A stretch of DNA of 64,000 bases from NCBI GenBank assembly GCA_027563935.2, contig CM050447.1:84677461-84741460 (forward strand). The letters are read 5' to 3'. Source of the DNA: Costus lasius (Eukaryota; Streptophyta; Magnoliopsida; Zingiberales; Costaceae). Positions within the stretch are counted from its first letter, which is position 1. Each line of letters begins with the position of its first letter. The notes under the pieces are model-generated. The model was not told the DNA's origin. It made no database searches and saw nothing but the letters and a program-made list of their open reading frames with translations. Shown piece by piece: positions 34,969 through 47,373 of this stretch. The translations under genes were made by a program, and so were the position numbers.

Positions 34969-36673
34969 TGAAGAGTCCCCTTCGTGGGGGAGCGCAAGCA
35001 GATGAAACCCTAATTTAGGGGCGCATGCAATTTTGCTAGGGTTTCAACTACACAATCGAGTTATATGCTCATATAATCAACTTAGATCGATTGATTAGAT
35101 CAAGGGGGAGATTCATACCAACGCCATTGGCTTGGAGGTCGGCTTGGAAGAAGAGAGCAACTTAGATCTCCTCCACAAGTTCACACACAAGATGAAGATG
35201 CTTACTTCCTTGGCGTCCCTTGTGCTAGCAAGACACCCAAGCTTTCTTGTCGAATGGAAGGGGATGATGAGATGATTCCCTTTTTGCCGAGAGCTCCTCT
35301 TGCAAAACCTCTCTTTCTCGTCAACTTTTCCCCAAATGAAAGTTCAAGGCGTTGAAGTGAAGAGCACAACGCATATGCGTTTTGGCGTTGAAGTGAAATC
35401 GGCCTTGATGACTTTCCATAAATGGAAGATAATCAAGCCATGCGCTCATGCCAACCCAAAAATGCATATTAGCATTGAACCAAGCGTTCACTTTTGTGAA
35501 CCGGTTCAAGCCAAAACGTTCCAATCGAATTTGGTTCATAAACCAAACCAAAATAGCTCAAGCCACTTGGTCTAGACCATATTGAACCCTAAGGCTCAAG
35601 ATCAAACCGTTCATCTCCTGATGCTCCTGATCTCACTGATCTAGCATCATCTCTCTCGATCGAAGCTTACCGATCTCAAGCCCTAATCAATCAAACATGA
35701 TCAGACCAGATCTCACTTACAATCAGAGATTAAACCCCTTTAAACTGAACCCAAAGAATTCAGTCCACACGATCTGACTTAAGTAAGCCATATCACCAAA
35801 TTGTGCGACCCTAAGGGTTTCCTTTAAATGTCGGTAACGATAACTTTCGTTATCACGATCAGTGAGGGGTATCTAGCAACACATCACTGTCTCCCGATAT
35901 AAAGGAAAGAGTCTTCCAAGACTACTCCCAAACCACAGCACAAGTGTGAATCCATTCACAAGGCATACATGTATCCTTTGCCACTGGATGTACTCATTGG
36001 ACAAGCAGGTCAAGCTTGTGACTCCAATATGATGAGCATGATTAGACCAGATGAACATAGTCACCTGGGTATGGCCATACACTTTCTCAATCATCTCATT
36101 CAGGGGGCCCCTTTAGAACATCACACTCCTTAAACAAGGAGACGGCAATCCTTTATCTATCACTAGTGCCCTAACCTGACTCAAGCTCACCATCCAAGAT
36201 AGTCTATAATCATTTTATTTCACATGATATTGAACTACCTCAAAACAATGACAATCATCATTTAGAAACACAAGTGATCTCAAGTCAGAGGACATGTGCC
36301 ACTTGTTGCAATCAAGGATCATTCACATTGTGACAAGCAATTGAATATCCTAGTAGGGTCTGTCCAGTACATCTAATGTACCCATGAGTCTACATCTTAT
36401 TCCATGCTCGAAGCATCCTATAAGATCAGAACACATATTAGTCTCAATCATATCAAGGTTGTCTCATGTTCACCAAGATATCTCGACTAAGGACTTTATA
36501 GCATGTCAGCCTAGCTGAACAGCTTTGAGACATTATTCAGTAGTACACTTATTACAGCAGACAAGGTAACAACCTGAATAATAACCATTGCCTTTATAAA
36601 CACAAAAGTTTATTACATGATAGTTTTACAATCCCAAGGCCTCAAACATTAGCCTTAAGGGCATACCCCAACA
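34969..36673 (-). repeat. A4 3' LTR
   Basis: Plus strand TGAAGAGTCCCC...CCCCAACA. It contains the stem-loop with loop TTTC on the plus strand, GAAA on the coding strand (35839-35854), and the palindrome GTATGGCCATAC (36069-36080). Confidence 0.95.
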
Positions 36674-36693
36674 ATCTCCCACTTGCACTTAAT

Positions 36694-39600
36694 CTAATGG
36701 TTGAGAAATCTCAAACCCATATTATTACAGTGCTTCTCATGCTTCTGCTGTGCCAGAGGCTTGGTAAGCGGGTCAGCCAGATTGTCATCTGTATGAACCT
36801 TGCAGATTTTGATCTCGCCTCGATCAATGATCTCCCGGATCAAGTGAAACCGTCTCTGTATGTGCTTGGACTTCTGGTGCGACCGTGGTTCCTTTGCTTG
36901 TGCGATCGCTCCAGTGTTATCACAGAAGATAACCAAAGGATCAGCACTCGAAGGAAAGACACCAAGTTCCTTAATGAACTTACGAATCCACACTGCCTCC
37001 TTGGATGCTTCCGAGGCTGCAACATACTCGGCTTCTGTTGTGGAATCAGCAACAGTTGACTGTTTGAAACTTTTCCACACCACTGCTCCACCATTCAAGC
37101 TAAAAACATAGCCTGATTGCGATCGGAAATCATCTTGGTCCGACTGGAACGAAGCGTCAGTATATCCTTCTATACTGAGTTCTTCCTGACCACCATATAT
37201 CAAGAACATATCTTTGGTCCTCCGCAGATATTTTAAAATGTTCTTGACGGCAATCCAGTGCGCCATACCTGGATTACTTTGGAACCGACTGGTCACGCTT
37301 AACCCGTAAGCGACGTCTGGGCGAGTACACAACATCGCATACATAATGGATCCAATAGCCGATGCATAAGGCGTATTATCCATTTCATCTTTCTCAGTCT
37401 GTGTTTGTGGACACTAACTCTTCGAAAGATTCAGACCATGTCTGACTGGAAGATATCCTCTTTTAGAATTCTCTAAATGGAATCTCTCCAGGACTTTATC
37501 GATGTAAGTACTCTGGCACAGCTCGAGAAGCCTCTTAGATCTATCCCTCTAGATCTTCACACCTAAAACATAGGCTGCTTCTCCTAGATCTTTCATCTGA
37601 AAACATTTTCCTAACCATGCTTTAACAGCATGCAGGTCAGGAATATCGTTTCCAATGATTAAGATATCATCGACATAGAGGACTAGAAAAGTAATCACGC
37701 TCCCACTAAACCTCTTATATACACACGGGTCATCTTCGTTCTTGATGAAACCAAACTCAGAGATTGATTCATCAAAACGAATATTCCAGCTTCTTGATGC
37801 TTGTTTAAGTCCATAAATGGACTTCTTTAACTTGCATATTTTATGACGATCTGATGGATTAGTGAAACCTTCAGGTTGTGTCATATACACAACCTCATCC
37901 AGATTTCCATTAAGGAAAGCTGTCTTCACATCCATCTGCCAGATCTCATAATCGTAATATGTTGCTATCGCGAAAAGAATCCGAATAGACTTGAACATGG
38001 CTACAGGAGAGAAAGTTTCATCATAATCTATCCCATAGATTTGTTTGAAACCTTTCGCAACTAGCCTGCCTTTATAGGTAACCACGTTACCATCCATGTC
38101 AATCTTCTTCTTGAAGATCCATTTACAGCCTATAGGGATACTCCCGGAGGCGGATCAACCAAATCCCAGACTTGGTTATCTGACATGGAGTCCATCTCGG
38201 CGCGCATAGCTTCAAGCCATCTAGCTGACTCCGGTCCACTGACCGCATCCGCATAAGTAAGGGGTTCATCATTATCAATGATGTAGACTCCGTCATAGCG
38301 CTCAGGCTGTCGACGGATCCTTCCCGATCTACGCGGTTCCCATGATATCTGAGCCTCAGGTAGTTCAATAACCTGATCAACTGGCTCAGGCTCATCCAAC
38401 TGTGCTTGACTACTTTGTCCTTCCTCTGGATTCTCATCCAGCTTTATTTCTCTCCCACTGGCTTCTTGCAGAAGAAATTCCTTCTCAAGAAATATTGCCG
38501 TTCGAGCAACAAATACTTTGTTCTCTTTGGGATCGTAGAAATAATAACCCTTAGTTTCCTTAGGGTAACCGACAAAGACACATTTCTCAGATCTGCTTTC
38601 TAGTTTCCCGGAGGCGAGCTTTTTAACATAGGCCTCGCAGCCCCAGATCCTGATAAATGTCAAGCTCGACTGTTTCCCATACCATAACTCATATGGCGTC
38701 TTTGAAACTGCCTTGGATGGCACCCGGTTTAGTACCTTTGCAGCTGTTTCCAGTGCAAATCCCCAAAAGGAATAAGGTAGAGTAGCCTGACTCATCATAG
38801 AACGAACCATATCAAGTAACGTTCTATTTCTCCTCTCGGACACACCATTCCATTGCGGTGTTCCTGGTGGAGTGAGCTGTGAGATAATCCCACACTCCTT
38901 TAGATAGTCAGTAAACGCATGACTCAGGTATTCTCCACCTCGATCAGAACGAAGTGCCTTGATATTTCGGCCTAGCTGATTCTGTACTTCATTTTTGAAC
39001 TCTTTGAACTTGTCAAAAGATTCACTCTTATGTCTCATCAAATAGACATAACCATACCTACTGACATCATCAGTAAAGGTAATGAAGTACTGATAGCCAC
39101 CTCTGGCATGTTTACTAAATGGCCCACACACATCACTGTGTATAAGGTCAAGTAAACCTGAAGCCCTTTGACCTTTGTTAAGAAAAGGAGACTTCGTCAT
39201 TTTACCCAATAAACAAGCTTTGCATGTATCAATCTCCTCATAGGAGAATGATCCCAGCAGTCCATGATCATGCAACCGCTTAATGCGCTTCTTGTTAATA
39301 TGGCCTAAACGACTATGCCCTAACAAGGTGCTGTCATCAGCATGCTTGGCTTTCTTATTATCAATATTTTGTATAGAATATTCCATGTCCAACATGAATA
39401 ACCCATTGTTAATTGAACCAGTCGCATAAACAATATTATCAAGAGTAAGATAACACTTTGAAGTCTTGCATTCAAAGGAAAACCCTTTCCTGACAAGAGC
39501 AGGAATAGAGATAATATTTTTAGTAATACTGGGTACAAAGTAACAATTGTTTAATTCTAATACAATGCTAGATGGTAATGAGATGTAATAATCCCCTACA

Positions 39601-40577
39601 GCAACAGCAGCAACCCGTGCCCCGTTTCCAACTCGTTGGTCTACCTCATGCTGTCCCACCTGTCTTCTTCTCTTGAGTTCCTGTACATTTGAACAAATGT
39701 GAACTCCACATGCAGTGTCCAACACCCATGAAATGGAAGAAGAAGATAACATGACCTCAGTCACATATATACCTGAGCCAGAAGCAATGCTTCCCCTCTT
39801 ATCTCCTTGGAGCGCTTTACAGTCCTTTTTCCAGTGACCCAGCTGGCCACAGTGGAAACACCTGTTGTCCTTCGACCGCTTTACCTTCTGTTTCAGAGCC
39901 TTGCTGTAACTCTTGACAGGGGCTTTGCCCTTCTTCCCCTTCTTCTTGTTCCTGGAAGGAACCATTAAGACAGAGGTTGAAGGCTTTCCCTTCAGAGTTT
40001 CCTCAGTAGTCAAGAGCATATTCAGCAGCTCTGCCGGAGTACAATCGATTTTGTTCATATTAAAGTTAATAATGAACGCATCGAAAGAAGGCGGGAGAGA
40101 CTGCAGAATAATGTCTACAGCAAGCTCCTGGTTGATGGTATGCCCCAGTTTCTCCAGAGCCTCCTTGTGCCCAATCATCTTGAGCACGTGAGCTCCCACT
40201 GGGCTCCCTTCAGCCAGTTTGCTCTGAAAGAAAAGTTTGGTCAGATTATAGCGTTCAGTCCTCGCCTGTGCAGCATACAGCATCTTGAGGTTCGCTATAA
40301 TCTCTATAGCCGACATATCCTCATGCTGACGCTGCAGCGGTGGCGTCATAGACGCTAGCATCAGGCAAGCGACATCAATGCTATCATTGACGTGCTTTTC
40401 ATAGGCATCACGAACCGCCCTTGCGGCGTTCGCAGCGGGTTGAGGCGGCACAGCCGTCTCGAGGACATACAGTTTCCTCTCTACCTTAAGAACGATCTTA
40501 AGGTGTCCGAACCAGTCTGAGAAGTTTGGCCCAGCAAACTTCTCCCTTTCCAGTAGGGATCGCACATTGAAGTTCAT
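36694..40577 (-). pseudogene. gag-pol: A4 Gag-Pol, one frameshift and two stops
   Basis: Gag, a zinc knuckle (CFHCGQLGHWKKDC), protease (LDTACG), integrase and the start of RT are open from ATG 40577 to about 38140. There a one-base deletion in the codons for PPPGVIP shifts the frame. The frame resumes through RT with YVDD, meets TAG at 37549-37551 (Tyr in the other copies, KIYRD) and TAG at 37414-37416 (Gln in KSQCPQT), and ends at 36694. The integrase zinc region has LLGHSRLGH, with Gly for Trp. It would be a polyprotein of about 1294 residues if unbroken. Confidence 0.92.
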
Positions 40578-42379
40578 GGTGTTCGTTGCTGCAGGAATCT
40601 ACAACAATGCAAGAACAGCAAGGTCAGTATCAATGTTTAGAATCAATCCAGGACTTAAGAAAGATTCTTTTCTCACTATTTTATCTGACTGAAAAATCCA
40701 TTAAACAGTCCGAAAGAGTAACACTCTTTTAGTGAGATGGGATCCAGATTTCATACTTGGTCTCCGCGTCCCGCTCAGGCGAGATAAGGTGCACAGAGAT
40801 GACAAGCACTAATTTCTGGTAGGCAGTCCCTGCCAATCGCCAACCCGTGCGATTCCCCTTCATCTGGGCAATCCAGCAGACTATGCCAACTGAGTTGGTA
40901 CAACACAGTCTCTGATCCCTTAGATGGCTGCCTCCATGCGCTACCATATGCGCCACATATGTAGCCTACATGGTCAAGCTGACCCGACCTACTCCCTGGA
41001 CCACCACGTGCTATGCTGAGCAACGAGAAGCGATAAATCCCTTCTCTGTAACACGCAGGTGAAATCCCGCACCGTCTGAAGATAGATGGACGTGCCCACT
41101 GAGTGGGTACAACACGGCTCCAACGATAGTCAGAACAGTGAGGTTTCGCGTCAGAAGGCATTACGTGCTTGATATTTTAGCGTTTGGATTTTAACGGTCT
41201 TTTATCTTCTTACTATCAGGCAATTCCTATGGTGATAGCAAAAGATAAATAAATCATGCTGTTCTATTTATTTAGAAAATAAAAGAAAGCATGTATCTTA
41301 TGTGGTAAAAGCCCATAGCCTAAGTAAGACCTTAGCCTAACTTAAGTCTTCACTTGCTCTTCATGGGTCTTTTAGCATCTGATCTGGTCCAACCCAGGGC
41401 CCTAGCGCTCAATGCAGCTCAGGTGCGTCCACCAGCTGAATGCGCCTCTGCAATTGTGCTCTGTGCTCTTGTCTAATCAAAATACATTTTGATCTATCTA
41501 GACAAGCTTGACTCGCAGGTCAATTATACAGTAAATTAATTTATAGTGATACGCAGATCACAAAAATAATAATTTACAATTTACCAGGCTCGCAGGCCCC
41601 AGCACAGCACACATTAAAATGGGCATCCCACATAAGATGAAATAAACAAGCATATGGCATCAATCAATCATCATGTGATCCCTTACAAAGAAAATAAAAT
41701 TTTGAAAACCCCATTGGCATCAATTTTAATTTCCTTATGTGCCCTACAACCTTACAACGGTCCATTGATAGGCATCCACTCAACAATCTAGTTAGATCCA
41801 TACCCTTGCATGCACCAAGTCCTAACTGACTCGAGTTGACCTAATGGTCAACCATGCATGCGCCAAGGGTTGAACAACCAACATGAGTTCTAGCAAGCGG
41901 GTGTGACCCCGGGCCTAACTCATGTGTGTTCATTGGTTGTCTCAACCAGACCTCGCTACACGCCTGTGATGCAATCGACCTATAGCCACCTTGTGCTTGC
42001 GCACAGGTGCCATCTGGTCGATCCATCTAGGCTGTCAGATGGTCTGATCAGACTAGGTTGATCTAAACTAGATGATGCTTTCAACCCCATCAACCCGTCT
42101 AAGGGTTTACAGTAGGCGCAACTTAGATCTAGTCAAAAGCGCGCAAGTAAAGATTTGACAAAACAACAACATGTAACATGCGCAACAATGTAAGCAATAT
42201 ACATGCATCAACATAATCAACCTTACACATGCGCCACCAAAACAATCTCATATATGCGCCACAAAAAAATACTTTCAACTAGTATTATCGCATGATGAGA
42301 AAACTTAGATCATAAGCGCAAACAAGGATCACCTTAAGCAATCATATGAACCATATAACATCCTAGCTCTGATACCAAT
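40578..42379 (-). other. A4 leader
   Basis: An 1802-bp leader between the 5' LTR and gag. It has a primer site (complement of 42366-42377, TGGTATCAGAGC), the palindromes CCAACTGAGTTGG (40886-40898) and CCCACTGAGTGGG (41096-41108), and an acceptor-like tract whose AG is at 40599-40600. Unlike A2, A5 and A6, it lacks the tRNA-like 57-bp block. No gene is seen. Confidence 0.85.
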
Positions 42380-44085
42380 TGAAGAGTCCCCTTCGTGGGG
42401 GAGCGCAAGCAGATGAAACCCTAATTTAGGGGCGCATGCAATTTTGCTAGGGTTTCAACTACACAATCGAGTTATATGCTCATATAATCAACTTAGATCG
42501 ATTGATTAGATCAAGGGGGAGATTCATACCAACGCCATTGGCTTGGAGGTCGGCTTGGAAGAAGAGAGCAACTTAGATCTCCTCCACAAGTTCACACACA
42601 AGATGAAGATGCTTACTTCCTTGGCGTCCCTTGTGCTAGCAAGACACCCAAGCTTTCTTGTCGAATGGAAGGGGATGATGAGATGATTCCCTTTTTGCCG
42701 AGAGCTCCTCTTGCAAAACCTCTCTTTCTCGTCAACTTTTCCCCAAACGAAAGTTCAAGGCGTTGAAGTGAAGAGCACAACGCATATGCGTTTTGGCGTT
42801 GAAGTGAAATCGGCCTTGATGACTTTCCATAAATGGAAGATAATCAAGCCATGCGCTCATGCCAACCCAAAAACGCATATTAGCATTGAACCAAGCGTTC
42901 ACCTTTGTGAACCGGTTCAAGCCAAAACGTTCCAATCGAATTTGGTTCATAAACCAAACCAAAATAGCTCAAGCCACTTGGTCTAGACCATATTGAACCC
43001 TAAGGCTCAAGATCAAACCGTTCATCTCCTGATGCTCCTGATCTCACTGATCTAGCATCATCTCTCTCGATCGAAGCTTACCGATCTCAAGCCCTAATCA
43101 ATCAAACATGATCAGACCAGATCTCACTTACAATCAGAGATTAAACCCCTTTAAACTGAACCCAAAGAATTCAGTCCACACGATCTGACTTAAGTAAGCC
43201 ATATCACCAAATTGTGCGACCCTAAGGGTTTCCTTTAAATGTCGGTAACGATAACTTTCGTTATCACGATCAGTGAGGGGTATCTAGCAACACATCACTG
43301 TCTCCCGATATAAAGGAAAGAGTCTTCCAAGACTACTCCCAAACCACAGCACAAGTGTGAATCCATTCACAAGGCATACATGTATCCTTTGCCACTGGAT
43401 GTTCTCATTGGACAAGCAGGTCAAGCTTGTGACTCCAATATGATGAGCATGATTAGACCAGATGAACATAGTCACCTGGGTATGGCCATACACTTTCTCA
43501 ATCATCTCATTCAGGGGGGCCCCTTTAGAACATCACACTCCTTAAACAAGGAGACGGCAATCCTTTATCTATCACTAGTGCCCTAACCTGACTCAAGCTC
43601 ACCATCCAAGATAGTCTATAATCATTTTATTTCACATGATATTGAACTACCTCAAAACAATGACAATCATCATTTAGAAACACAAGTGATCTCAAGTCAG
43701 AGGACATGTGCCACTTGTTGCAATCAAGGATCATTCACATTGTGACAAGCAATTGAATATCCTAGTAGGGTCTGTCCAGTACATCTAATGTACCCATGAG
43801 TCTACATCTTATTCCATGCTCGAAGCATCCTATAAGATCAGAACACATATTAGTCTCAATCATATCAAGGTTGTCTCATGTTCACCAAGATATCTCGACT
43901 AAGGACTTTATAGCATGTCAGCCTAGCTGAACAGCTTTGAGACATTATTCAGTAGTACACTTATTACAGCAGACAAGGTAACAACCTGAATAATAACCAT
44001 TGCCTTTATAAACACAAAAGTTTATTACATGATACTTTTACAATCCCAAGGCCTCAAACATTAGCCTTAAGGGCATACCCCAACA
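42380..44085 (-). repeat. A4 5' LTR
   Basis: A 1706-bp LTR. On the minus strand it reads ATG-GCG-TTG followed by GTATGA (42525-42538). The stem-loop is at 43250-43265, and a different palindromic TATA-like block (TTCCATAAATGGAA) is at 42825-42838. Confidence 0.95.
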
Positions 44086-44707
44086 TAGTCCACCCCATGG
44101 ACTCGTTTAAATCCTTTAGCCACTAGTCTACCCTTATAGGTAACTATTTTGCCATCCATGTCTGTCTTCCTCTTGAAGACCCATTTACACCCTATGGGTT
44201 TTACCCCATCAGGCAGCTCAACCAAATCCCAGACTTGGTTAGCCGACATGGAATCCATCTCGTATCGCATGGCCTCAAGCCATCTCTCGGAGTCCGGTCC
44301 ACTGACCGCCTCATCATAAGTCCTGGGTTCATCCTCCATGATGAAGATCCCGTCGTGTTGGGTCGGCAGCGACCCATACCTCTCAGGTGCACGACGAAAC
44401 CTCCCAGACCTACATGGGGCCTGTGTCTGAGCCTCAGGCTGCCTAGCAACCGGTGCAGGTGGCTCAGGTTCCCATCTCTATGTCTTGTGGTTGAACTTGG
44501 ACCTCGTCCAAGTCAAACTTCCTCCCACTAACTCCTTTCATGAGAAATTCTTTCTCTAGAAAGACCGTACCCCGAGCAACAAAAAACTTTGTTCTCGGTT
44601 GGAATATAGAAGTAGTAACCCTTAGTCTCCTTAGGGTACCCCACAAACATACACTTATCAGATCTAGGTTCTAGCTTGCTAGAATCCTGACGTTTGACAT
44701 AAGCCTC
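44086..44707 (-). pseudogene. pol: B1 pol: integrase C-terminus and RT N-terminus, decayed
   Basis: Continues B1 pol past A4: YDEAVSGPDSERWLEAMR, KPIGCKWVFKRK and GRLVAKGF (44067-44339), then upstream the linker and integrase tail (FLEKEFLM at about 44540). Frames are offset, so at least one frameshift lies near 44450. It stops at the A5 LTR; the last B1 bases are GCCTC (44703-44707). Confidence 0.82.
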
Positions 44708-45672
44708 TGTTGGGGTATGCCCTTAAGGCTAATGTTTGAGGCCTTGGGATTGTATCAGTATCATGTAATAAACTCTTATGTTTATAAAGGCATGGTTGTT
44801 ATTCAGGTTGTTATATTGTCTGCTGCAATAATTGTACTTCTGAATAATGTCTCAAAGCTGTTCAGCTAGGCTGACATGCTGTAATGTCCTTAGTCGAGAT
44901 ATCTTGGTGAACATGAGACAGCCTTGATATGATTGAGACTAATATGTGCTCTAATCTTATAGGATGCTTCGAGCATGGAATAAGATGTAGACTCATGGGT
45001 ACATTGGATGTACTGGACAGACCCTACTAGGATATTCAATTGGTTGTCACAATGTGAATAATCCTTGATTGCAACAAGTGGCACATGTCCTCTGACTTGA
45101 GATCACTTGTGTTTCTAAATGATGATTGTCATTGTTTTGAGGTAGTTCAATATCATTTGAAACATAATGATTATAGACTATCTTGGATGGTGAGCTTGAA
45201 TCAGGTTAGGGCACTAGTGATAGACATAGGATTGCCGTCTCCTTGTTTAAGGAGTGTGATGTTCTAAAGGGGCCCCCTGGATGAGATGATTGAGAAAGTG
45301 TATGGCCATACCCAGATGACTATGTTCATCTGATCTAATCATGCTCATCATATTGGAGCTACAAGCTTGACACGCTTGTCCAATAAGAACATCCAGTGGC
45401 AAAGGAAAGATGCATGCCTTGTGAGTTGGATTCACACTTGTGCTGTGGTTTGGGTGTAGTCTTGGAAGACTCTTTCCTTTATATCGGGAGACAGTGATGT
45501 GTTGCTAGATTCCCCTCACTGATCGTGATAACGTGAGTTATCGTTACCGACATTTAAAGGAAACCCTCAGGGTCGCACAATTTGATGATATGGCTTACTT
45601 AAGTCAAATCGTGTGGACTGAATTATTTGGGTTCAGTTTAAATGGATTTAATCTCTGATTGTAAGTGAGATC
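44708..45672 (+). repeat. A5 5' LTR, left part
   Basis: Starts TGTTGGGGTATGCC and is cut by A6 after AGATC (45668-45672). The U3 stem-loop is at 45527-45542. Confidence 0.92.
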
Positions 45673-46904
45673 TGTTGGGGTATGCCCTTAAGGCTAATGT
45701 TTGAGGCCTGTGGGAATGTAACAAGTATCATGTAATAAACTATTATGTTTATAAAGGCATGGTTGTTATTCAGTTAGTTACATTGTCTGCTGCAATATAT
45801 GTTCTTCTGAATAATGTCTCAAAGCTGTTCAGCTGGGCTGACATGCTGTTATGTCCTTAGTCGATGTATCTTGGTGAACATGAGACAGCCTTGATATGGT
45901 TAAGACTAATATGTGTTCTGATCTTATAGGATGCTTCGAGCATGGAATAAGATGTAGACTCATGGGTACATGGGATGTACTGGACAGACCCTACTAGGAT
46001 GTTCAGTTGTTTGTCACAACGTGAATATTCCTTGTATAAGACAAGTGGCACATTTCCTCTGACTTGAGATCACTTGTGTTTTCTAAATGATGATTGTCAT
46101 TATTTTGAGTTAGTTCAATATCATTTGAAACATAATGATTATAGACTATCTTGGATGGTGAGCTTGAGTCAGGTTAGGGCACTAGTGATAGACATAGGAT
46201 TGCCGTCTCCTTGTTTAAGGAGTGTGATGTTCTAAAGGGGCCCCCTGGATGAGATGATTGAGAGAGTGTATGGCCATACCCAGGTGACAGTGTTCATCTG
46301 ATCTAATCATGCTCATCATATTGGAGTTACAAGTTTGACAGACTTGTCCAATAAGAACATCCAGTGGCAAAGGAAATATGTATGCTTTGTGAAATGATTC
46401 ACACTTGTACTATGGTTTGGGTGTAGTCTTGGAAGACTCTTTCCTTTATATCGGGAGACAGTGATGTGTTGCTAGATACCCCTTACTGATCGTGATAATG
46501 TGAATTATCGTTACCGACATTTAAAGGAAACCCTTAGGGTCGCACAATTTGATGATATGGCTTACTTAAGTCAGATCGTGTGGACTGAATTGTTTGGGTT
46601 CAGTTTTAAGGGATTTAATCTCTGATTGTAAGTGAGATCTGGTCTGATCATGTTTGATTGATTAGGGCTTGAGATCGGTAAGCTTCGATTGAGAGAATGG
46701 ATGCCAGATCGGTCAGATCAGGGGCATTAAAGAGATCGACGGTTAGATCTAAAGCCTTAGGGTTTATTTGATCTAGGCCTTGTCGCTTGGCTTGGTTGGT
46801 TCTTAAACCGAACCAATTGAACCAGCTCACTAAAAGAGCGCTTGGTTCATAGGGAGAGGAAGTGGGCGACGAGTTCACATAGCGTGAACGTTGGGATGAG
46901 GAGA

Positions 46905-46924
46905 GGTTACTATTTTTAGTAACC
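46905..46924 (+). promoter_or_regulatory. Candidate core promoter in A6 LTR
   Basis: GGTTACTATTTTTAGTAACC is a palindrome around a TATA-like TATTTTTA. It lies 287 bp before the LTR ATG. The same spacing (282-301 bp) holds in A1, A2, A5 and A7. Promoter function is inferred. Confidence 0.5.
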
Positions 46925-47210
46925 ATGATCTCCATGTCGAGTGGGCACTCATCCGAAATAGAGTATTCTCTATTTTCGCCAATTCAATTATTCCTCTCGC
47001 AAGTTTTCCTCTCGACTTGGTGTGCGGCGACGCTTGGAGGTTGAGGAGGATTCGGCCAAGGAGAAAGACATCTCTTTTCCTTTCACTCGACAAGGACCTC
47101 TTGGAACCTTGCTAGCACAAGGAGCACCAAGAGAGATAGCAACATCATCTTGTGTGTGACGACAAGGAGAAGATCTACTTTGATCTTTGCTTCCAAGGAA
47201 ACATCTTTCC

Positions 47211-47221
47211 ATGGCGATGGT
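47211..47221 (+). promoter_or_regulatory. Candidate first coding exon end and 5' splice donor (A6)
   Basis: ATG-GCG-ATG|GT. The context CC-ATG-GC matches the plant start-codon preference. Splicing 47219 to 49173 removes 1953 nt and stays in frame through seven codons to the gag ATG. Confidence 0.55.
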
Positions 47222-47373
47222 ATGAATGTTTTCTTATTGTTATCAAGTTGATCTTTTGCATGCGTATCGATCTTATAACCCTAATTCCGCAAGAGAATAA
47301 TTTTATGCGCCATATGCTCTAAGGGTTATGCTCCCCCATGAAGGGGACCCCCCTTATTTAAGGGGTTCTTTCA

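Larger units (their letters stand above)
34969..44085 (-). mobile_element. Angela-type copia element A4, full length
   Basis: A 9117-bp element with LTRs of 1705 and 1706 bp, a primer site, a leader, a polyprotein with three breaks, a polypurine tract (36674-36684) and a perfect 5-bp duplication inside B1 pol. I counted about six single-base differences and one indel between the LTRs, so it is a recent insertion. Pol is already broken, so it may have been mobilised in trans or decayed quickly. Confidence 0.95.
20405..44707 (-). mobile_element. Copia element B1 (second Angela-like family), interrupted by T1 and A4
   Basis: B1 is a minus-strand copia element whose visible parts are 20405-22110, 33219-34968 and 44086-44707. 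Its LTR ends TGTTGG...CCAACA, and pol is clearly related to family A but diverged, with many substitutions. It inserted in A3 pol after CCATA (20400-20404). It was then hit by T1 (in the LTR), A4 (in RT) and A5 (in the integrase C-terminus). The integrase core, protease, Gag and 5' LTR should lie to the right of the window. Confidence 0.83.
45673..47373 (+). repeat. A6 5' LTR
   Basis: TGTTGGGGTATGCC to GGGGTTCTTTCA. It contains the stem-loop GATAAT-GTGA-ATTATC (46494-46509), GGTTACTATTTTTAGTAACC (46905-46924), and ATG-GCG-ATG with donor GTATGA (47211-47225). Position 45668-45672 holds the left target duplication. Confidence 0.95.
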
